Origin: Trichobilharzia szidati
Lineage: Eukaryota > Platyhelminthes > Trematoda > Strigeidida > Schistosomatidae
Reading direction: 5' to 3'
DNA length: 64,000 bases
Assembly (NCBI GenBank): GCA_944472155.2
Contig: OX235272.1
Location: forward strand, 19,886,354-19,950,353
In this document: positions 57,127-64,000 of the stretch, piece after piece
Position numbering within the stretch: the first letter of the stretch is position 1
How the letters are laid out: every line of letters starts with the position of its first letter
Program-made: the position numbers and the translations under genes
Notes under the pieces: generated by a model
The model's database searches: none
Told to the model about the DNA's origin: nothing
What the model saw: only the letters and a program-made list of their open reading frames with translations

Positions 57127-57504
57127 TAAAAAATTATTACCACCAAAAACTTAAAAATTAAAAATATGACAAGCGCTTAGAAACAAGGACATTGTTGAGA
57201 GAAAAGCTAAGTGATTCAGAATGCTTATAAAGTAGAATTTAAAGTTACGGGTTTGAAAGGAAGAAATAAGACGAAGATAAAGTAAACCGAATGAATATCG
57301 ATTACATACTAAATTATTGTACGAGTCAAAGAAAGAAAGATGTAAGGACAGATTATAGAGAACGGTTCGAAAAATATTTTTTGACTCATAACTATGTGTC
57401 GCCATCGCCACGCAACCTCTTATTCATCATCAGGAAGTCAGAGACAATGTTCCGCTGTTGGCAACATTCATGTGTGTATATATCATTTCACTTATTACTT
57501 TGGA
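57127..57504. other. intron, no gene
   Basis: Nothing recognised beyond the (ATT)/(TAA) stretch bordering family E. Confidence 0.4.
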
Positions 57505-57820
57505 GTTAAGCACATAATCTGTAACAGTAGGTTACTTACTGTCTATACGACCACAAGAACATCTCGTGATATGGTTGTGGAAAGGAGAAATGAGACAAAG
57601 CCACAGTTCGATCGTTGAACACCTTGTTTCTACAAGTCATTCCGAATCAGAAGAAAAATCTTTCAAAGTGATATTAGATAAGGTAAGGCCAAGTCATTTG
57701 GAAAGGATCCCGACTACATCTTCTACACACAGCAAAAGCTATTACTGTAAGCGGGGAAAACGCTGAACTTTGTGTACAGAGGGGGTTTATCAAATCCCTT
57801 TTCCTACAGTGGCCTTAAAT
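57505..57820 (+). mobile_element. second, distinct GIY-YIG-like relic
   Basis: Frame pieces: YTTTRTSRD, then WLWKGEMRQSHSSIVEHLVS with TSHS, FKVILDKV, and AELCVQRGFIKSLFL after a break. The order 'R-x(n)-W-L-x-K-G-E ... S-I-x-x-H-L-x-x-x-x-H-S ... L-C-V-Q' recalls GIY-YIG domains of another schistosome retroelement lineage. It differs from the PLE nucleases at 1.9, 35, 60 and 62 kb. Confidence 0.45.
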
Positions 57821-57989
57821 TTTTGCTATTTTTTAAAACTCGTACAATAATTTTGGTATTCATTCGGTTGTCATCTTCGTCTCACTTCTTCCGATCAAAA
57901 CTGCTAACTTTAAATTATACTTCAAAAATTTTTGAGTCCCTTACCCTTTTGAAATGAAATGTTCTTGTTTTCAAGCTCGTGTTATTTTT

Positions 57990-59045
57990 TAATGGTAACC
58001 ACAACGGAAAACTCAGCGAGGCGTTTTTTGGAGTAAACACAGGAGTCAGACAAGGGTGCTTATTATCACCAATGATATTCCTAATTGTGGTGGACTGGAC
58101 TGGATTATGCGTCAGACAGTGGGAACCGAGAAGACAGGGATATCCTGGACCGACGTGAAGAACCTAGAAGACCTGGATTTCGCGCGTGGATGATTTATGT
58201 TTGATGTCATACAAAATCGAAGACTTACAAGCGAAAACCGACAAACTGGTCTAAGAAGCAGCCAGAGAAGACAGGACTCCAGGTGAACATAGACAAGATG
58301 GAGGTTATGAAAATAACCAACGAACAACAACAACAGCAGCAGCGACATCCAGCGACAATCATCATTGACGAGAGGGATTTGAAAGAGGTTACTTCATTCA
58401 CTCACTTATCTAGGGAGCATTGTCTCAACTACAGGAGGAACGGACGAGGATGTCAAATCGAGAATCGGGAAGGCGAGAAACACATTCATCAACCTGAAAC
58501 CAATCTCGAAATCTTCGTCACTCAACCCAGCATCAACAACAAAATTCGGATTTTCAATACAAACGTCAAGTCAGTCACTTCTTCTAAACGGATCACAAAA
58601 TTGACGGGTCACAAAGAATATTTCCAACAGCCTGTTGCAGACCTTTATCAACAACTAACTGTCTTCGCTGGCTCTATACTGAATATCAGATGGCTGGAAA
58701 GAACAACAACCAACAAGAAACTATGGGAACAAACAAACAAAACAAGAACCAATCGCCCAACAAATATGCAGGAGAAAGTGGAGATGGATTGGACACTCAC
58801 TGGCTGAGGAGGCCGTTGGGTGATATCGCGCGTCAGGCCAACGCTCGAGTGGAACCCGAAAGAGGAGCGGCGAGTGGGACATCAGTGCAAAGGTGACATA
58901 GAGGAGATCGTGTGAAGAAGAGTTGAAACAGTATGGACTAACATAGATGCAGGTGAAAAGTACAGGAGAAGACAGAAGCAAGTGGAGACGTGTAGTTGAA
59001 GCTCTATGTTCCACTAGGAACTCAAGGGAACGATAATAATAATTT
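57990..59045 (+). mobile_element. RTE LINE: RT motif B to 3' end
   Basis: Starts in motif B (GVRQGCLLSPMIFLIVVDW), with a decayed motif C (DLDFARG) and then VNIDKMEVMKITNEQQQQQ, RDLKEVTSFTHLSREHCLNY, NREGEKHIHQPE in another frame, QEKVEMDWTLTG, and the 3' end CTATGTTCCACTAGGAACTC with (AAT)n at 59030-59043. Several frameshifts. Confidence 0.85.
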
Positions 59046-59490
59046 CTGAATGATGGTCGTCACTATCTGTCATTTAAAAACGGTAGTTTTTAATTATATT
59101 AATGTGAAGGCTTTGAAAATGTCTCACTTTTCTCGATCTTTATGTATAAAATAGAAGTTTCTACGTTATTTCACTCTTTATGTTGAATGGTAGGCAACAG
59201 TAAAATGTAGAACGCGAGTTGTTTCGCCCCTTTTTCATTTAAAAACAAATTACCAAAATGTACATCAGTCTCCCACTATTAAATTAATGGCATTCCCACT
59301 GAGACCTGAACTCATTAATCAGTTCTCTTCAATTTTAAAAAAAGGAGATTAACAACTTGATTTATGTCAGATAAAGTAGCGTATATGACGTATAAGCCAT
59401 TTTTTAAATTATACCTATTGTCCTTCATTTAGGATAACTTTTCATATATGTTGTGAAAGTCTCTTTATTTTCTTTTTCTTTTTTTTACAG
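59046..59490. other. intron up to the third exon
   Basis: No repeat recognised; the polypyrimidine tract of the acceptor occupies about 59461-59486. Confidence 0.5.
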
Positions 59491-59672
59491 GCATTTCAAA
59501 TGCGACATCAATAACTTCAGTCCCCCAGGAGAATGATACTTTAAAGTGTACATGTTTTAAAAGTGTTAACAACAAGGCAATTGTCAATAAAATCACTGGA
59601 ACAACTATACGCTTACATTCTTCACATGGGAATGAGGCTAGAACACGTTTAGAAGCAAGTGAATTGTTGTGA
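59491..59672 (+). CDS. unrecognised gene, third exon (candidate)
   Basis: A strong acceptor (TTTTTTTTACAG) precedes GCATTTC. Joined to the phase-1 donor of exon 2 it restores Gly and reads ISNATSITSVPQENDTLKC ... LHSSHGNEARTRLEASELL to a TGA at 59670. It is therefore a terminal exon, or it ends earlier at a donor (a GTGAAT occurs at 59659 but its phase does not fit the next candidate exon). Short, so the call rests on splice-site strength and frame agreement. Confidence 0.6.
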
Positions 59673-59953
59673 TTTTCTTTTGTTTTTTTTCATTCATTCT
59701 TCTTTCATGTTTTCTAAAATTATGCACACATGATAGATAATAGTCTTGTTTTTGTGTTTTCTTCTCTCAGATCTGTTTATGTTGGAGAGTAATTCTACAT
59801 CAGTTATAATATTAATTATAATAATGAGAGACATGAAACTAGGTGAAAAGTAAAATGCTGTAAAAAATAACATGTGGGTGGGCTTACACAACAAGTGTGG
59901 TTTGTTTCTAATCCAAATGCATAGATATTTTAAAGCATAAATTCTGATATTAA

Positions 59954-60830
59954 TATATGTGTAAAACTTGGGCACTGTGGTAGTAAGTAGTTCCATATTA
60001 GTTTGTTTATTAGGTATATCACACAGTGAAACGGTATTATTTATTATAAATAATGATAATAGCGATAGTGATAATAACAATAATAATGATAATGATAATA
60101 GTGATAATAATAATAATAATAATAACGACACCAACAAAAGGGAATCTAAATCATCAGTAGTAATTCCATACAAGGAAGGAACCTCAGAAGCTTTACGCAG
60201 AATTCTCAACAAGGCAGGAATAAAAACGACATTCAAACCCACAAACTCAATTAGAAACAAGCTTTGTCGGTTAAAGGATCAATCCTGTAGAGCCTTTAAA
60301 ACAAAACAATTTAGTTTATCTCATACCCTGCCTGAAATGATTGTCAGGTCAAATACATAGGTCAAACTAGTAGAACAGGGGCAGTGAGTCAGACTAGATG
60401 AACATAAAAACTTAGCAAAATCTAGATTGGTTGACCCGAATAAGATAAGAAATCCAGAGAATAGTTCAGCTATAGCACTATGTGCAGTTACACACAACTA
60501 TGCAACAGGATGGGATAGGATGACAGTTTTAAAATCTAATGTCAGAGAGTATAGGGAGAGATTGATAACGGAAGCTTTGTTTATTGAATCAACTGCAAAT
60601 ACATGTAATAGGAATGATTCATCACCTGTCCCCGATATATGGAAAATTCTACTACCTCTACGACAAATTGGAGAAAACAAAGAAAGCTATAAAACTCAAG
60701 TGTCAAAGTCGTGTGGTCACAATTGATATGATTATGAACAATAAATTTTGTTCGAAACTATGTCTTCCAGTAAATAATATTGTTTCTTCACTGTGTGATA
60801 TATCTAATAAACAAACTAATATGGAATAAA
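59954..60830 (+). mobile_element. Penelope-like element, linker and GIY-YIG, inverted ends
   Basis: Begins with AAACTTGGGCACTGTGGTAG and an inverted copy (59990-60043) of its own 3' end (60765-60820). It enters directly at the Asn/Asp-rich linker (NDNSDSDNNNNN), then VVIPYKEGTSEALRRIL, KTTFKPTNSIRNK, a CCTGC-bearing frameshift at about 60331, and the nuclease with SRLVDPNKIRNPENSSAIAL and YRERLITEALFIESTANTC to a stop at 60724. No RT. Confidence 0.86.
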
Positions 60831-60997
60831 TTCTGATACCCTGATGAATGAATACAACCATTTCTTATTACGTCATGCAGTGTTTGTTTGTGTGTCTTTG
60901 TGTCTCTCAGTTAGTATACATTGTATTTAGTTCTGCATAGTTTAATAATTGACATTTAGTGTAGGTAGGTATAATTTTTGTTTATAGCTTCCATCCT

Positions 60998-61640
60998 CCT
61001 CCAACACGGGGCTTCAGCAGCACATATCCATTTCAGTCAACAGTTCCCTCAGGCTGTGTCTGATCCATCTGCTTTCCTTCTGCATGTTTATTGAACGATG
61101 GGTTCTACGTCGATTCGTTGGCACAGTTTCCTATCGTTTATCCAGTCTGCCTGGCCTAATCTAATCTTCAGTATCAGGGCAGTGACAGCAGGTGTTTTGA
61201 TGAAAGTCTACAGAAGCCTATTGGGAATGTGTTTTTTGTGACACACCATGTCCCTGAATCATTTTTTGAAACCAGTGACTTGATGTCAGTGTCGAAGATC
61301 CGAATCTTGTTCCTTATGTCGAGCTGAGTAGATTTTTTTTACACTGATTTCAGATGACTGAAGGTTCGTTCGTCTTGCTTTCCCGATCCTGCCTGACTTT
61401 TATGTCCACATCTGTGTACCACCTTTGGTCGAACGACACTGCCTAGATAAGTGAAGGAAGTCACCTCCTTTAGATTTCTCCCGTTGATGATGACTGATGC
61501 TTGTTGTTGTTGGTTGGTGGGTATCTTCGCCGACTATTTCTTCTCTATACTCACGTGTAGTTCTGCCTTCTTTGCTGCTTCTATCAGCGTGTTGGTCTGC
61601 GCCTGTAGATCTTTGATTCTATGTGACATTAGTCACCAAC
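60998..61640 (-). mobile_element. RTE LINE 3' fragment, heavily decayed
   Basis: Minus-strand landmarks: KEVTSFTYLGSVVRPKV-like region near 61400-61470, RINDRNLKEVTSF position at 61451-61490, and a QQQQA run complementary to TGTTGTTGTTGG. Frames are broken throughout. Confidence 0.65.
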
Positions 61641-61837
61641 AAGTAAAGAAAACATTTAGGAATTGGTTTAACAAGTATGTATATATATACAATCAGATAT
61701 CAGGATATGAAAAAGAGACAAAGATGAAACGCTGATTACATTTTCGATTACTTCAGTTCGTATATAATGAGTAATGCCGAAAATTGTTGTAGTAGTGTTG
61801 AACATACTTCATGTAACGTAAAACAAAAACTGAAAAC
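61641..61837. other. intron, no gene
   Basis: Short (TA)n at 61680-61690; otherwise nothing. Confidence 0.4.
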
Positions 61838-62971
61838 TATATGTGTAAAACTTGGGCACTGTGGTAGTAAGTAATTCCATATTAGTTTGTTTATTAGATA
61901 TATCACACAGTGAAGAAACAATATTATTTACTGGATGACACAGTTTCGAACAAAATTTATTGTTCATAATCATGTCATCAATTACAATCACACGACTTCA
62001 AAACTTGAGTTGTATAGTTTTCTTTGTTCTCTCCTATTTGTCTTAGGGGTAGTAGAATTTTCCAGATATCTGGCTGGACAGGTGTTGAATCATTCCTATT
62101 ACACGTAGTCTCTTCAGTTGATTCGATAAACAAAGCCTCTGTTATCAGTCTCTCCCTCCACCCTGTGACATTAGATTTTAAAACTGTCATCTTATTACAT
62201 CCTATTATATGGTTGTGTGTAATTGCATGTAGTGCTATAGTTGAACTATTCTCTAGATTTCTTATCTTATTCGGGTCAACTAATCTAGACTTTGCTAGGT
62301 TTTTTATGCTCGGCTAGTTTGACTGTCCCTGTTCTACTAGTTTGACCTATGTATTTGACCTGACAATCATTGCAGGCAGGGTATGAGATAAACTAAATTG
62401 TTTTGTTTTAAAGGCTGCACAGGATCCTTTAACCGACAAAGCTTGTTTCTAATTGAGTTTGTGGGTTTGAATGCCAGCCACTTTTATTCCTGCCTGGTTA
62501 AGAATTCTGCGTAAGGCTTCTTAGGTTCCTTCCTTGTATGGGATTACTACTGATGATTTAGATTCCTTATTGTTGGTGTCATCATTAATGTTATTATTAT
62601 CACTACTATCATTATCATTATTATTGTTATTATTACTATCGCTACTATCATTATTTATTTTACTTTTACATTTCCTTACATATTTCCTGACTAATTTATC
62701 AGGGTAATTATTAAGTTTCAAGGCTTCTTTTATGTGTATCAGTTCCTGTTTTAGATTTTCTTTGGTACTACTTAGTTTTTGTGCTCTGTCATTTAAACAT
62801 TTTACCAATCCTATTTTTGCTGACATAGGATGGGATGATCAAGTTTCAAAGTCGTGTGATTACAATTGATATGATTATGAACAATAAATTTTGTTCGAAA
62901 CTGTGTCATCCAGTAAATAATACTGTTTCACTCACTGTGTGATACATCTAATAAACAAACTAATATGGAAT
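61838..62971 (-). mobile_element. Penelope-like element with clear inverted terminal repeats
   Basis: Terminal repeats 61884-61995 and 62838-62971 are inverted copies of each other; the AAACTTGGGCACTGTGGTAG prefix precedes the left one. Sense is minus: KIGLVKCLNDRAQKLSSTKE, HIKEALKLNNYPDKLVRKYV, the Asn/Asp linker, SSVVIPYKEGT, a stop near 62521, KAGIKVAGIQTHKLN-like broken segment, and the nuclease C-terminus WRERLITEALFIESTEETTC to 61978. The four-base CTGC insertion recurs at about 62371. Structure and ends match the 60-kb copy. Confidence 0.88.
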
Positions 62972-63356
62972 TAAAAACTGAAAACGGCATAAAAACTGTA
63001 CTGGTTAGATAAATCCTAATAAATGTGTCCTGCTTTCCTAGACCAGCTGGTTGAATGACCATTAAAATGCCTGTGTCTATTAATAACTAGCTGATGACGA
63101 TAAATTATACACTGAATCTCAATATTTTGTAGTTTATTTTCGGTGAAATGGTATGTACTACTGATTTTTACAAGTAGCCAAAAACCACTGATAACAAGGA
63201 CGAGTATTAATTCACTTGAAATTTAGCTCATCACGGCCTATGTATGCGAGAAGTGCTTCAAATCTAGCAGTTGACACTGTATCTATCATCCGCCTTGAAA
63301 CACAATCACATCAAAAATAAAAGAAATTTCAATGAAATGGCACCACTGATATATTA
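62972..63356. other. intron, no gene
   Basis: Nothing recognised. Confidence 0.4.
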
Positions 63357-63566
63357 TTTGCGTTCCTAGTGGAACATAGGGCTCCAGGAGTGAAACCTTG
63401 AAGCTTTACTGCCCGGAGTGGAGTCGCTAGTCTCACAGCCAGCTAGCCGCACCTCTTTGCCAGACCAGTAAATTAGCCGAGGTCTAGAATTACATCGGTC
63501 AGGAATCGAACTCCGAACCACATGCGTAGTTGGCAAGCATTCTACCATTGAGCCACTTATGCCAAT
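63357..63566 (-). repeat. SINE family A, divergent
   Basis: Minus strand: head GTGGCTCAATGGTAGAATGC, B-box region GAGTTCGATTCCTG (about 63505), tail GAGCCCTATGTTCCACT. No target duplication identified. Confidence 0.7.
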
Positions 63567-63637
63567 AAATTGTATACCCATTATAAAAATAGACCTAATA
63601 CATTTTTTCTTTCCATATTTCTCTATAAATATTTTAG

Positions 63638-64000
63638 CCTAAAGACTATAAATTCAATGGGGAACGGAAAGAGCAGACTGTCAAATCGTCTCTTTCACCT
63701 ATATGGAAAAGAAAATTAAGTAATTCAACACCAAAGTTGAAAAGTTTGCTAACTGAGAAACAACCAGCCGCCGCCACCACCATCACCACAACAACAACGA
63801 CAAACATCACCACTCCCGCTGCTATACAATATACACAGTTTATTCGAATAAACGGAGAAGATGAACAAGGAGGAGGAGGAGGAGTAGAAGAAGAAAGGGA
63901 AAAGGATATAAAGCCAAATCCTCAATATGAGAAAAATTCACATCATATTAATAATAGTCATACTAATTATGATAATAATATCAAACAATCCAGTATTCAT
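63638..64000 (+). CDS. unrecognised gene, further exon reaching the right edge (candidate)
   Basis: After an ATATTTTAG acceptor the frame is open for all 121 codons to the window end: PKDYKFNGERKEQTVKSSLS, PIWKRKLSNSTPKLKSLL, an Ala/Thr run, then GGGGGVEEERE and an Asn-rich end. Length, codon composition and low-complexity style fit exons 1-2. The phase link to the 59.5-kb exon is unresolved: a phase-0 donor, an extra exon, or an alternative transcript is needed. Confidence 0.65.

Noticed and set aside
57151..57411. Minus-strand hydrophobic ORF
   Set aside because: No start context, family or splice support.
59694..60260. 188-codon minus-strand ORF
   Set aside because: Antisense of the PLE linker at 60.1 kb extended through AT-rich DNA.

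Overview
This is a metazoan nuclear window, almost certainly from a blood fluke of the genus Schistosoma. The evidence is AT-rich DNA, short coding exons separated by kilobase-scale introns, Salpha-type satellite/SINE copies carrying hammerhead ribozymes, Penelope-like elements (PLEs) with GIY-YIG domains, and many RTE- and CR1-clade LINE fragments. The species cannot be fixed from the sequence alone. There are no bacterial features and no CRISPR array.

Two host genes are visible. On the minus strand, 10946 down to 11, lie the first four recognised exons of an Aquarius (AQR, intron-binding spliceosomal helicase) orthologue. They encode about 511 N-terminal residues, and the gene runs off the left edge. 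On the plus strand, 32506 to the right edge, is an unrecognised low-complexity, Ser/Asn-rich protein gene with at least two firm exons and two further candidate exons, separated by introns of about 12, 13.9 and 4 kb. The genes are divergent, about 21 kb apart as far as the visible starts show.

Everything else is repeat-dominated. 0-11 kb: AQR introns with a PLE, a Salpha copy, RTE 3' ends and an 830-bp dispersed repeat (family E). 13-31 kb: old dispersed repeats, two CR1-like LINE relics, RTE relics and a young non-autonomous LTR element (24317-26094). That element has 287-bp LTRs that differ at two positions, a 4-bp target duplication, and PBS-like and PPT-like sites, and it encloses a glutamine-rich ORF resembling a transcription-factor activation domain. 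32-45 kb: intron of the plus-strand gene, with SINEs that have target-site duplications, a PLE, an RTE nested inside a Salpha copy, a 202-bp-arm inverted SINE pair, and two Salpha copies head-to-head with hammerhead cores pointing apart. 45-59 kb: intron packed with RTE copies, including one nearly full-length element with a single in-frame stop and a mutated catalytic YADD. 59-64 kb: two more PLEs with inverted terminal repeats and a candidate exon at the right edge.

The most interesting signals are (i) the LTR unit carrying a host-like Q-rich ORF, (ii) a recurring fold-back element made of two tRNA-like SINE heads around a conserved ~100-bp spacer, (iii) hammerhead ribozymes in Salpha and a hammerhead-like fold in the PLE ends, (iv) a 4-nt frameshifting insertion shared by three separate PLE copies, and (v) shared 3' tails that pair each SINE family with a probable LINE partner.
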